From: Dasypus novemcinctus
Lineage: Eukaryota; Chordata; Mammalia; Cingulata; Dasypodidae
Length of the DNA stretch: 64,000 nt
Direction: 5' to 3'
NCBI RefSeq assembly: GCF_030445035.2
Contig: NC_080688.1
Location: 68,047,449 to 68,111,448 of the forward strand
Positions 46,431 through 57,745 of this stretch are shown here, piece after piece (positions within the stretch are counted from its first letter, which is position 1; each line of letters starts with the position of its first letter). A program made the position numbers and the translations under genes. The notes beneath the pieces are model-generated. The model was not told the origin of the DNA. It ran no database searches and saw only the letters and a program-made list of their open reading frames with translations.

Positions 46431-47785
46431 CCACAGCAGCTATTATTAATGGATTATGACACCAATTATCTGAACTGGTGGTGTACCATGCTGATGAGAC
46501 TAAAGATCTAGGTGCAGTCATTGGAGGTGGCTCCTGAAAATATCTTTTTCCAGACAACCAGCTAATCATGGTTGGCCTTGAATATGAAATATTTTAGCTA
46601 TCCTTGGATTGGATGATCTCATCTATGCTAGGTTCAAGAGAGTCAAAGAACACAAGAAATTGCCCTGCTCTTAAATGTTTGCAGAGGAGATATATAAACC
46701 AAAAGGGCCACAAAATGCTGTAGGTTTCATTGGAGAATAAATTTGGAAGCCAAATAGGGTATAACCAATTCTATCTAGGTTGGAGGAAGACCAAGGTTGA
46801 GAACGAGGTTCATGTAAAATTTGATGTTGGAGCTGACTCTTGACAGATGAGTAGTTCATAACGGGGACCTCAACAATCAAGAAGAAGAGAAGCATAGAGC
46901 ACAGCCTGGGGTGAGGCAACCCAACATGATGGTTGGTCAGGACTTATTTTTGAATTATGTGAATAATTAAAACATTTTAAGTATAGAGAAGGGAATTTTT
47001 TTTTGGAGAAATGGTTCGAAGTGGGAAAACTACCTTGGGATGTGGATGAACATTTTATTGTTTCTTTAATTCCCTCCCTCACTGTCCTGGAGTAAGGAAA
47101 GGACTCTTCTTCCACATATGTCTAGAGGGCAGGTGGCAGCCTGTGGGTAAGATGAGACCCAAGAATCTGGAGTCTACTTTGGGTACAATCTCTGTACCAC
47201 CGTCTCAGTCTGGGGAGAGGAGCTAAGGATATCATCGAGACTTGTGCAAAATTCATCATTTAAAACATACTGCAGTCCCTATGGGTTCCCACCCCATCCC
47301 TTTAAATCTCCTTGGGCCTTTGAGAGAGAGAATATAAATTCTAGTGATATCTTTCTTATGAATCTGGTTTCATTGCTAGTAGTTGCAATTCCAGGTTTGT
47401 GTCTCTCTTGGTATTTAAACATCATGATAAAAAATAAATAAAATTAAAAAAAATCATGATAACCATTCTAAATTTACTTGGGCCTGGAATGGTCTAGAAT
47501 AGAGTTAGGAAACACCTAGTTAATACTTTTCCTATAACATATGAGAAAACTGAAGAGCCAATGACTTTTTGCATTTATTGCAGGAATGACTGACTGGCCC
47601 AATTCCCCAATCACTTGTTTCTATTCTACTGTGCTACTTTGGCCTTTAACAAAATCCCCATCTGGCTGTATACCCCTCCTGTTAGCACTTATCATATAAG
47701 TGTGTGAAAATAAAAAATATTTAAATTAAAAGATTAAATCACCGAGAATAATCCTACAGTAGCATATCCACCAAGGTTAATAATT
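46431..47785. other. Unique intergenic sequence
   Basis: No gene recognised. Minus frames at 46144-46569, 46671-46919 and 46870-47115 have no domain. An A-rich run with AATAAA motifs lies near 47430-47455. Confidence 0.35.
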
Positions 47786-48310
47786 AGCTTATAAATCTTC
47801 AGAGTTTTTCTTTGTGCATATGTTTATTAAGCATAATGTAAGTATATTACTCAAATGGAATCAGATGTATTTGCTCTGTAATCTGTGTTTCATACCTACA
47901 TTTATCATGAACAACTTTTCATGTCTTTAAATGTATGCATTGCATTCCATTTTATGGCAGAACCATAATTGAATACAATACCCCACTGCTATATGTTTAA
48001 ATTATTTCCAGTTTTCAGCAAATGTCCATTCATTTCCTTAGGACAAATTCTAACAAGTGAAATTAGTAGGTTAAAAGAGATGTACATTTTCTGAAACTTT
48101 TGATACTTAGATATTACTAACATACCCTCTGGAAAGCTAGAGAAATTTACAATCCTACCAGAAGTACAAGAAAATATTCTTTCCCCATACTCTTATATAC
48201 AGTGGACACTAACATTTTCACTAATCTTTTACAATGTGTTAGGTAAATCATTTTACACTCTTTACCTTTTAATTTTCTTCTCTGGTAACTGAAAATGTTA
48301 ATTTTTTTTA
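47786..48310 (-). mobile_element. L1M 3' end fragment
   Basis: On plus it reads like the reverse of an old L1 3' end: 'ATTCCATTTTATGGCAGAAC', 'AATTCTAACAAGTGAAATTA', 'GTAGGTTAAAAGAGATGTAC', 'ACATACCCTCTGGAAAGCTA' and 'TTACAATCCTACCAGAAGTA'. Confidence 0.7.
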
Positions 48311-49213
48311 AAGTTCAATGGCCATTTGTAGGATAGAAATATTTTCTTGAGGCTAATAGGCTCAGATTTCCTGCAACATGCTGACCTTCATGGATCCAAT
48401 TAAAAGGGTATTGAAAGGATGAACTAACTGGTTTGTTAGACCCAGTATACATGAGCTAGAGATTGTATTCTGCATGGCCTTTCAAGATTCTCTGGACTAA
48501 AAAATAAGTAGAAACAAATGAGCACACATGGATAGCAAAGTGCCTTTATATTCTTAAAGCGGCACTGGTTTACACGTGGAATTTAAGTGTGCTAGACTGA
48601 CACTTTCCATTTTCCACTATTGTCAGGACATTAAAACCTATGTCTTAAAACTTGTCCAAGTCTTATGGCAGCCCCTTTGATATTGTTTTTTCTGCGAGAG
48701 CAACACTTTTTCCAGTTATCCTAAGTCTACAATCACTGATTATTACCCTCTTTGGTAACCAGTAAGTGGCAGCTGATTGGTGTATTTCCGAAGTGTATAC
48801 AAAATAATAGCTAAGAAGCTTTATTGAGGCAGAATTTTTTCATTTAGTCTAGATTTCATTCTCTAGCACTTAGTCATTATGGAGTACACACTTAACTATT
48901 TATGCCCACATGCTTATTCAAGTGACGTCCCTTTCAAAAGCTTTGATACTTTTGGAGCGAGATTTCCTTCTCTCCAGGGAAACTTTTTCAGAAATCATCA
49001 GAGTTCCTGATTTCTGAAAAATGTAGGCTCCCGGCATCTAGTAGAATGGTCTACACCTAGTAGAATGATTTACTCCTCTCTGATCTAATAAACTCTTTGC
49101 TCCTCTAGTGTAGCTCTAAAATTTTCCTGTGATTTATTTCATAGGTGCTGGTCTACCTCATTAAGTTACATGCATTTTGGAAAGTATTTTCTTTCTTTTT
49201 GACATTAAGTACA
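48311..49213. other. Unique intergenic sequence
   Basis: No gene or repeat recognised except a small local duplication of CTAGTAGAATG near 49038-49066. Confidence 0.35.
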
Positions 49214-49829
49214 TGTGATGGTTCATTTTCCGTGTCAATTTAGCTAGGATATGTTCAGTTATTTGGTCAAGTACTGGTGTACTTGTTACTATGGTGGTAT
49301 TTTTTAGATGGGACTAATATCTACAATCTGTTGCCCTTAAGTAAATGAGATTATGCTCAGTAATGTGGATGGGCCTCATCCAATCAGTTGGAGGTCTTAA
49401 CAGCAATAATTGAGGATTCCAGAGATCAGAAGTCGTTCTGTCTCAAGACTATACCCTTTATTGTTTCCTGAGTTTCCAGCCTAAGGAATCCAGACTCAGG
49501 AATTAATTATCACTCTCATTGGAATTTCTAGCCTCTGGCCTGGTCTACGACTTTGTACTTGTTAGACCCCACAACTGTGTGAGCCCATTCCTTATAATAA
49601 TATCTTTATATAGACATAGACTTAGACTTAGACTTTTAGACCTAGACCAAAATGAGACTTAGACGACCTAGACTTAGACCTAGACCTAGACAACCTAGAC
49701 CTAGACCTAGACCTAGACCTAGACCTAGACCTAGACCTAGACCTAGACCTAGACCTAGACATAGACATAGACATAGATATATACATCCTGTTGGTCCCAT
49801 TTCTCTGGAGAACCCTGACTATTGATACA
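49214..49829 (+). mobile_element. MLT2-like ERVL LTR
   Basis: It begins TGTGATGGTTCATTTTCCGT, contains 'GATGGGCCTCATCCAATCAG', 'CAACTGTGTGAGCCCATTCC' and 'TTATAATAATATCTTTATAT', and ends 'GGTCCCATTTCTCTGGAGAA' then 'CCCTGACTATTGATACA'. That is the layout I know for MLT2-type ERVL LTRs. The normally short TATATA stretch near its 3' end has grown into a long hexamer array. Confidence 0.75.
49610..49785. repeat. (CCTAGA)n hexamer minisatellite in the LTR
   Basis: About 175 bp of GACCTA/CCTAGA hexamers with variants (GACTTA, GACATA, GACAAC) inside the MLT2-like LTR; the core 49690-49760 is nearly perfect. On minus it yields an Arg-Ser repeat open frame, an artefact. It differs from the vertebrate telomere repeat CCCTAA. 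Confidence 0.95.
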
Positions 49830-49885
49830 GCGTCTAACACACAGTTAGCACTTAGTAGCTGATAAATAAATGTAACTTGAAAAAT
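49830..49885 (+). repeat. Possible L2 3' end
   Basis: 'TAACACACAGTTAGCACTTAGTAGCTGATAAATAAATGTAAC' has the form of the L2 3' terminus, which would make the LTR an insertion in an L2. Confidence 0.4.
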
Positions 49886-50985
49886 TCAACTGGGATCTCA
49901 GTGGGGGTTGGGAGAGATAGGGGTAGGTCTTCAAAGGATGCCTTCAGGATGCACTGAGGAGCTAGAGGAAAATCCAAAGCAGCCAGAATATAGAAACCAA
50001 TGGATATGGGGAATGGGGCAGTATCCTGAAAAGGGATGGTATCTGGAATGGGGGTGATAGGGTCAAACTTTGACTACTCTGAAATTTGGCCTTAAACTAG
50101 TCTTAAACGCTTGGATTTAATGTGTCCATAAAATTGCAAAAATGATACTAAACCAAATAGAAAAAAAAGAACAGTCATTACTAACATTTATCATTATTTC
50201 ATCTAAGAAATCGGAGAAATTTTGATGCCTCAAAGGAGGAGATATATAAGGATAAGGGAAAGGTTTCTTTTTCTTTTAAATTGAACACATTTAGCTTTAT
50301 GAAAAACTCTACATTGTCTTCATTGTTCTATTTTCCTGTTGGACTTATGAAGAATTCATTACATAGCAGTATCAGCAGGCAGACTGGCATTTTGAAACTA
50401 CTAGTTGGCCAAATATTTGGGGCCAGTGAGGACACACTAGCTTGAGTTCAAAGGGGTTTCCTCTGACATGTGGACCAAGGGCCCTCTTTCCAGCCATGGG
50501 GCTGAATGCCAAGGACATAAGGATATTGAGATGAGAATCATATTCCTCTGCTTTATAAAATAAGAAGACATGGTATGGCAGCTGTGTTGTTGTGCTTGAG
50601 TGGAGAGGAATCTGGAAATCTTAAAAAAAAAAAGAATCTGAAAATCTATTGTAGCAATGACATTAGCCTTTGCTGCTGTCAGGAGCAGAAAACCAAAAAA
50701 AAAAAAAAAACAAAAAAAAACCCTCTGTCTTCTCTAATTCTTCCCATCCAGAGGAGGCAGTACATCTTATTTTGGAACATTGAATTTGAATCAAGTGGAA
50801 ATATCATGGATTATAACCAGTCATTTTTTGGCAGTATTCCTCTTCCCCAAAATACCTTAGCTGGAAGTCTGTGTGGACTAGGGATCCTGGCAGGAGGGGA
50901 AGATGGTTGAGGAAAGAAGGGCTCTATGGTGCAGCCACAGAAAAGGCTCTGCACAGAGTATTCCTTCTCTCTCTTTTCTTTCCCT
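49886..50985. other. Unique sequence with A-rich runs
   Basis: Poly-A runs lie at about 50622-50633 and 50694-50720. The 111-codon plus frame at 50575-50910 passes through both runs (Lys-rich) and is not credible as a gene. Confidence 0.4.
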
Positions 50986-51475
50986 TGTATTGGCTTTAGT
51001 TTTCCAAGAGCCAGACCCTGACTCAGAGATTCAAGTATAAGCAGTTTACTGGGAGGAGCCAGGAGCACAGGTAGTGCAGACACAGTGGGAGGTGTGTTAT
51101 AGGCCAGGGAAGGTAGCAAGTAAAGGGTGCACTAAGCAAATACCACATTTACAGACTGAACCTTAGAACCATAGGGGAACTCTGGAAAATGGTGCAAAGC
51201 ATATGCCTCAGAATTATCCAGGTCAGGGGTGAAAGACGAGATATACCCCATGCTAGGTAGTCACTGGGTAAGGACTGCCCTGTTGGGGGGATAGTAACTC
51301 CCAGGTAATTTTGGTTCACATTGCCTGCCTGCAAAATGGGTTCTGCAAGCCCAAGGCAACCCTCTGACAACCATGAAAAGGTTGGCCATTGGAAGTTGGG
51401 CCAACAGGCCCCCAAATGGTAAGGAATAGTAAGGGACACGAATATACTTCCCCCCACGGATTGGATATCCTCTCA
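50986..51475 (-). mobile_element. LTR-like old repeat
   Basis: 'AGATTCAAGTATAAGCAGTTTACTGGGAGG' followed by 'CAGGAGCACAGGTAGTGCAG' and a long GC-richer body resembles the 3' part of an old mammalian LTR read in reverse. The call is based on general resemblance only. Overlapping 102-codon minus frames have no domain. Confidence 0.35.
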
Positions 51476-52230
51476 TATTTTTAACTTGGAATTAAAATAT
51501 CATAAAAAGATAATGTGCTGTGTGATAAAAGAACCAAGTCAAACACAAAGGATCCCCAGGTATGACTGAGTCATGCACAGAACAAAGGGAATATATTGTC
51601 AATGCAGACAGATAACGGACTGCGATTTAGCTGTAAATGAGGAAACAATACCTTTGCTAATTCTATCTATCTCTACTTGTTACATTTATTTTGTCCAAAA
51701 GAATAAGCATGTTCTTTAAAAAATTGCAGTATTTCTTACTATTAGTAAGCTACATGTCAAGTTTGGGAGTTTTTTTATCGTTACTGTGTATGTAACACTG
51801 AAATAATCGCATCTTCTTAATTAATTTTCCCCGAGTCCTCATTTCTGAAAATGATATTCACTGGCACAGAACTATGCGACATTAAGTATTTTTTTCCATA
51901 GTAGGGAGTAAACAAAATGCAATGACTGATTATAGAAATGCAACCATCTGTATATCTCACGGTCATTTATTCAGTACAGACTGTGTGCCAAGCTGTGTGT
52001 TAGGCATTAGGAAAGAGGAGCCATAAAGATCTTAAGGTCCCATCTGCTAATCACCTGGAATTTAGCTCTGTGCTCATGGAAGAATGAAAAGTAGAGCTGT
52101 TGACTCTGATTGCTCATTTTGCACGGACAAGAGCATCTCCTGCATATGAGGAGAGTGATGGCACCTCTCTCCATTTTCTGTGGTATTATCTCCTCCAAGC
52201 AACACTGTCATTTGAGAGCAGAATTCCTTC
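51476..52230. other. Unique sequence, small L2-like piece
   Basis: 'TTTATTCAGTACAGACTGTGTGCCAAGCTG' at 51966-51997 looks like a reversed L2 3' end. No gene is seen. Confidence 0.4.
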
Positions 52231-52500
52231 CAGTGCACCCACTGGTTTGTGCTAGAATACTGGAGGATGGAAAGAAACATATTTGCCACACACTGTCCTG
52301 GGTGTTTTTACATGCATAGCATAATTTAAAACCTCATATGCCTGGGAGTAAATATTGTGACCATTTTATGAATGCACAGACTAAAGTCCAGACAGAATAA
52401 GTAAATAACCCAAGGTCTAAAAGCAAATCTTAAAGTCAAAGATAGGTTTCTGATGCTAAGCCTGGGGCTAAGCTCACTGTGACATGGATCTGATTGCTCT
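52231..52500 (-). repeat. MIR/L2-type fragment
   Basis: 'TATTGTGACCATTTTATGAATG', 'AAATAACCCAAGGTCTAAAA' and adjoining text are the reverse of a MIR 3' region. Diverged. Confidence 0.55.
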
Positions 52501-53208
52501 ACCTGGGGAATGTTATGATTTTATTTCTGACTCTTCATTAATTAGGCATGTAAACTCAAGTTAGTGATTTTTAACCTCTCCATCACAGTTTGCTGATTTT
52601 TAAATGGGAATACTAGTATCTGCCATTTATATTTCACTTATGTGGTAGGCTTTTTTCCCCTCTACTATATTACTTCTCCTTGAGTCCAATACAAATCAGG
52701 CTAAGAGGACAGACAAATAACCACCCCTTTTTCCCCCAAATAGACACTCTTTAATTGTGTTAGGGTTTAAGAAGTGCAGGTAAAATTATTATACTGGTGC
52801 CTGTGAAAAGTCTGATTAGTTGCAGATCTCACACCCTGAAGGCAGAGCGCTCTGAATGACACTTCCTCCCTTCCCCCTTCTATTCCCAGGATCCAGTGCC
52901 TACGGGGCTTCCAGCTGCTGAAATGCTTACTGGCAGCTTAAGAGAAGAGACCCTGGGTATTGGGGTAAAGGTGACAGGAAGATCTAAACACTGTGGCGAA
53001 GGAAGGAAAGCAAGAGGCGGTCCCCAAGAAAAAATTTCTTTTCATACTGTTAGCTGGTGGTCAAAGGAGCCCTCACCAGGAGTGAGGGTGTAGGAAGGGA
53101 AACTCAGGAGCTTAGCCGCAGGTCTCTACCTCATCCCCATCTCAGAAGTGAGTTCTGGACTTAACAGTGAGACCACTTGGGCATGGACTTTGTTTCCTTC
53201 CATGGCAT
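52501..53208. other. Unique intergenic sequence
   Basis: Nothing recognised. The frame at 52896-53093 (65 codons) lacks motifs. Confidence 0.35.
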
Positions 53209-53831
53209 GGGTTTAAGTTTGCCAAAGGGCTGCTGGTGCAAAGTGTCAGAAATGGGTTGATTTTTATAAAAAGAATTTATTTGGGGTAAAACTTACAATT
53301 CCAAGGCTGTGAAAAGTCCAAGTAGAGACACTGTAATAGGTGTTTTCTCACTAAAGTCAGCTGCCACGTGTTGAAGCAAGATGGCTGCCAAGCTCTGCAG
53401 AAGTTTGAGCTCAGCTGAGGGCAACCGGGCATATAGCGGGGCTCGTCTCCTCTCGAGTTGCTCCATGGGCCCCACCACTTGAGTTTTGTGCTTAAACAAC
53501 CCTCTAGTCTTCTCTTGCATGGAAGGATCAAACATGGTGGCTTCCTTTTCCTGTATGTGGGATCAAATATGGCATCTTCCTTTTCCTCTCTCTATGTGAT
53601 TCCATGTCTTTCTTTACAGACCCAGCAAGGGGGTGGAGACTGAACCTGAGTCATGCCTCACTGATGTAGTCCAATCAAAAGCCCTAAGTCGATCTTATCA
53701 AGTAATCTAATCAAAGGCCTTTCAACTGAATTTAATGCAATCAAAGGGTATCAAACCCAGAGGAATTGTTAAGTTTACAAACATCATACTTCTCTATTTG
53801 GGATTCATTAAAATAATCTCAAACTGCCACA
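53209..53831 (-). mobile_element. Solo LTR, family A, copy 3
   Basis: On the minus strand it starts TGTGGCAGTTTGAGAT. It shares with copies 1 and 2 the 'AGAAATGGGTTGATTTTTAT', 'TTTATTTGGGGTAAAACTTA', 'CACGTGTTGAAGCAAGATGG' and 'GGGATTCATTAAAATAA' landmarks. Possible 5-bp flanks GCATG/GCATT. Minus frames of 80-84 codons overlap each other and are not genes. Confidence 0.6.
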
Positions 53832-53959
53832 GCATTAGATACTTTTTTTTTTCTCTTTGCAAGGGCAGAGACTTAAATCTCAGTGTAATAAGATCCCCAT
53901 GAGTCCCAGCTTGCCTGGGGGATGTGGAGGGTTTTGCCGCTAATCACCGCCTCCCTTTT
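53832..53959. other. Unique spacer
   Basis: A short T-rich run, otherwise nothing recognised. Confidence 0.3.
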
Positions 53960-54305
53960 ATGGTTAGGTTTACTGAGGCATAATTTATGTAACAATAAAA
54001 TTCATTCTTTTTATTGCATGATTTTGTGATCAAATATAGTCAAATGTATGCATGTAACCACCATAACAATCAAGATATGGTTCTATCACCCCTAAAAGTT
54101 TTCTGTGTCTCTTTGTAGTCAATTATTGAACTGTTTTCTATCCCTATAGTTTGCCTTTTCTAGAATGTCATAAAATAAAATAAAAGGGTGTGCAGTCATT
54201 TGGTCTGGCTTCTTTCATTCAGTGTAAGGAGGTTGGGAGGCTTATTCATGGTATCGCCTGTATCAGTAGCTCATTCCTTTTCATTGCGGTATGTTCATCC
54301 ATTCA
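53960..54305 (-). mobile_element. L1M 3' end fragment
   Basis: 'TTTACTGAGGCATAATTTAT', 'TATGTAACAATAAAATTCATTC', 'ACCACCATAACAATCAAGAT' and 'TGGTCTGGCTTCTTTCATTC' are the reverse of an old L1 3' end. It stops where the MLT1-like LTR begins. Confidence 0.75.
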
Positions 54306-54728
54306 ATGTTAGTTTCCTAGGGCTGCCATAACAAACTACCACATACATAGGGACTTAAAATAACATACATTTATTCTTTCACAGTTCTAGAGGATAGAAG
54401 TCTGAAATCCAAGTGTTAATTAGAGCCATGCTCTCTCTGAAGGCTCCGGGGTTGGTCCAGGAGGATCCTTCCTTGTCTCTTCCAGTTTCTGGGGGCTCCA
54501 GGAGATTCTTGGCTTGTGGCAGCATTAACTCTAATCTCTGCTTCCATCTTCACATAACATTCTTTATGTCTTCTCCTCTTCTTATGAGGACCCACCCTAT
54601 ATCTAGGATGATTTTAATTTGTGCTCCTTAACTAATTTCAGCTCCAAAGACCCCATTTCCAAATGAGGTCACGTTCTGAGGTCGTGGGTGAACATAAACT
54701 TTGGGGAGAGAGTACCATTCAACTTATT
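54306..54728 (-). mobile_element. MLT1-type ERVL-MaLR LTR
   Basis: The plus strand reads 'TTAGTTTCCTAGGGCTGCCA', 'TAACAAACTACCACATACAT', 'TTTATTCTTTCACAGTTCTAGAGG', 'GCTCTCTCTGAAGGCTC', 'GAGGACCCACCCTATATC' and 'CCATTTCCAAATGAGGTCAC'. This is the reverse complement of a very common MaLR LTR, nearly complete, and it appears to have inserted into the L1 fragment to its left. Confidence 0.85.
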
Positions 54729-55375
54729 TAAATATACTTAAAGATATGAAATGATACAGGTCAAAGCTTTGAAACTATTAAGTCTACACAAGCTGTGGTA
54801 GGTGGCTTGTTTATTTGCTCATTTTTGAGTGAGTATGCAAGTACAATACAAACTTTTCATGAAAAGCAGTGTCTCCCACAAGAAGATTGGTTCTGTTGGA
54901 CACTGAGGGGAAAAAGAGACCAGGAGTACCACAGGAGAAGGTTTGACTTGAAACCTTCAAGGTAAAAATCCTGAGGGATTTACTTATGGATTGTTAGGCC
55001 ATTCTTACCCCTCAAGTGTCTTTGATCTCCATGTTGTCCACGTGGTTTGCTGTTTTCATCTGCTTCATCCCACACTCAGCCTGGGTTATGGGAGTACATG
55101 GAAGGGCCCTCTTTTCTGAGTCACTTGCTCAGATCATCACTTATGACTTTGCCTTCCAAACCTGAATGTCCCATGTTGCCTGATAACATCACAGACACTT
55201 TATTTTAGATTTAGTTTTGTTTTGCTCCCACTTCCATGATTTTGATATCTCGAAATCTCTCTAGCTCCCAAGAACTGCTGGGTTATATTAAACTTTTATT
55301 TCCCGCCGACCTGTGCCTGTTGCTACAAGTCAGCTCTGCCTCCTCTTCCTTCCAGGTTAGAATAAAATGTTCCCA
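54729..55375. other. Unique intergenic sequence
   Basis: No gene or repeat recognised. Confidence 0.35.
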
Positions 55376-55770
55376 GCACTTTTTTATTAAACAAATATTT
55401 ATTGACAAAACTTATATGCCAATTATGATACTAGTTTCTGGAGTCAAAACAGTGAACTAGCACTGATACGGTTTCTGTCTCATCAAGTTTATAGCCTAAT
55501 GGTGTGCAGGTGTGTGGATCTGTGTGTGAGAGAGAGAGTATGGGTAAGGACTCTGGCAGTGATAATGCAGTATAAGAGGGCTACAATTGAGGAAGTTAGT
55601 GAGCAATGAAAACAGGCAAAAGAGGTCTCTTTTTGATCTTTCAGGATGGTAATGGAAGGCTTTCTAAGAAGCATCATCAAAGCAGTGGTCTAAGAGACGG
55701 CACACATGAACAGAGTTTTACCAGGTGGAAGAAATAGGAAGGTGGAAATATGATCTCTGGGAGGTAATAG
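55376..55770 (-). repeat. L2-like fragment
   Basis: 'TTAAACAAATATTTATTGAC' and 'GGAGTCAAAACAGTGAACTAG' followed by 'TCTGTCTCATCAAGTTTATAGCCTAATGG' are the reversed 3' end of an L2-type LINE. A short GA run is at 55529-55539. Confidence 0.55.
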
Positions 55771-56872
55771 TGGATCCTAAGGCCCAGAAGTATGAGGGAA
55801 CTTGGCAAGCTCTGGGAGCCATTTTTGTTTTCTAAGCAGATGATGGTGGCCTAGAATAGGGTAGCATGAGTAAGAAAATAGAGAAATGTTCAAATTCTCT
55901 ATTTAGAAAAGAGAAATATGATGAGTATATTTGCTTATTTGTTGCAGTAATGAATTAGTACTTGGAAAATATTTTTAGTGCCACTCTACTCCACTCTCCA
56001 CTTTTTAGAGAAGGTAACAACTGAGTGATTTTATCAATGCATTATAGCATTTTAGGGAGTGTTTGCTAAAATTAGTACCAGTATTAAAATTTGAAGTTCA
56101 ATTAAAAAAGCATTTCTTGTTCAACATAGATGTTGTCTGCAATTCACAATTCACAGAGATGGTTTCCTCAATACACAAACTGGTGTACATGTCCACACAC
56201 ACACACACATGCATACCACATGTACACCCATTTTGCTTCAGTGAGAGGTTTTTGAAGTTGACAAGAGAGAAAATGTGTAATGTCTTAGGACAACTAAAAT
56301 GGCTCTGGGACCAGGAAAGGATCTGCTCACTTGTCCTGCTGATATATCTGTTCTTGACTGGTGAAGTTTTAATAAGGATCACTTGTGACTTTGCAAAATG
56401 CCACACACTGGAAGCAGTGTTATTAGAAGTGTTTTGTAGATAACAGTATTTGAGGCAATCCATGACCGAAAGCTAGCTGTAAAAAAGATAGCTTGGTCAG
56501 GACCAGCAAATAAATATCTGTATGTACATTTCCTTTTGAGGTTCCATCATTAGGAAAAAAAAACAAGTAGAGGTTATTTTGTTCCTCTGAAGTTTTAGGG
56601 GTCAAGGAAGAGAGATACATTGAAACAGTTTTATAATTTTGAAAATTTTTCCTCTGAAAAAAAATATGCTCATGTCCCTCATAATGGGGGACAATCTAAG
56701 CAGAGGTCAAGTGTGTGTTGAAAGAGTTCTATCACCTCTTAGTCATGAAGTTAGGATTCGCACACAGGTAGTGTGTAATAGCTGTTTTGCAAGTGAATAA
56801 AATGCCACCTCCTTTCATTTGTCCTGTAATGGTTTCTTTCAAGTTTTATGGTATTTCCTGGTTCTAACAGTC
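55771..56872. other. Unique intergenic sequence
   Basis: Contains a short (CA)n at 56195-56210. The overlapping 126/121-codon frames at 56063-56463 on opposite strands have no motifs and look like chance. Confidence 0.4.
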
Positions 56873-57131
56873 TACTTTTTATTTTATTTTATTTTATTTT
56901 TTATTGACTTTGTAATAATATTACATTAAAAATATATATATGAGGTCCCATTCAGCCCCACCCCCCCACCCCACCTCTCCCCCACCCAGCAACACTCGTT
57001 CCCATCATCATGACACATCCATTGCATTTGGTAAGTACATCTTTGGGCACCTCTGCACCTCATGGTCAATGGTCCACATCATGGCCCATACTCTCCCCCA
57101 TTCCATCCAGTGGGCCCTGTGAGGATTTACT
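56873..57131 (-). mobile_element. ORF-less L1-mobilised retroelement, copy 4 (short)
   Basis: 259 bp matching the 3' end of copy 3 (34233-34509) at roughly nine bases in ten. It starts on plus with a (TTTTA)n-rich tail then 'TTATTGACTTTGTAATAATA'. It stops at GAGGATTTA, showing strong 5' truncation as expected for L1-type insertion. A clear target duplication is not visible. Confidence 0.85.
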
Positions 57132-57415
57132 TCTTTGTGTGTGTGTATGTCAGTTTAGGAACTTGATTGCAAAGCATGTGGTGCTTGACTTCTGCTCCAC
57201 CTTCAGCCCTCCACCCTCAGGTTTCCATCCTGTGGAGACTGGTGTGGGAATGGGAGCTGTGGCTCAGTGACTGATTACCTACTTACTCTTGCCCTCTTCT
57301 TTGCTAATCAGATTCCCTGTTTGGGTCTGTTACTGAGGCCCCAGAATGCCCCACGTACACCTCCTTCAGCCATGGCTGGCCTAGCTGGGCCTTTCTTGGC
57401 AGTCCTGATTTCTGT
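57132..57415. other. Unique sequence
   Basis: A short GT run near 57136-57148; nothing else. Confidence 0.3.
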
Positions 57416-57745
57416 TTTCTTTCGTTAGTGACTACTTCAAGGGGTAAGCATATGACCAGTTTTGACCAATGAGATATGAGGGGAAATCAAGTGCGAGCTA
57501 TAGATATGTTTGCTTCCTAGTGACCATGAGGGGACATAGTATCAAAATTTTGAAGATGGTTGAGAGGAATGACAGAAAGCAGCATTGTGTGTCTCTTCAT
57601 GGCACCGTTGAGCTGCTGCTCCAAACTTGGAATTTCCTAACTTCCAAATTCTTTATGTTTGAGAGAGTTCAATGGTTTACTGTTAAAGTTTCTATTAGTT
57701 AGGCATTCTATAATTGCAGGCAAAAGCATCCCTAACTGGTACAAA
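57416..57745 (+). mobile_element. Old LTR-like repeat
   Basis: 'GACTACTTCAAGGGGTAAGC', 'ATGACCAGTTTTGACCAATG', 'GTGACCATGAGGGGACATAG' and the end 'AAAAGCATCCCTAACTGGTAC' form an order I know from an ancient mammalian interspersed repeat, but I cannot name it with confidence. Confidence 0.45.

Noticed and set aside
49690..49760. Interstitial telomeric repeat
   Set aside because: The unit is CCTAGA/TCTAGG, not CCCTAA/TTAGGG, and lies inside an LTR.
49628..49840. Arg-Ser-rich protein on minus
   Set aside because: The RSRSRS peptide is the translation of a CCTAGA hexamer array in an LTR, not an SR protein.
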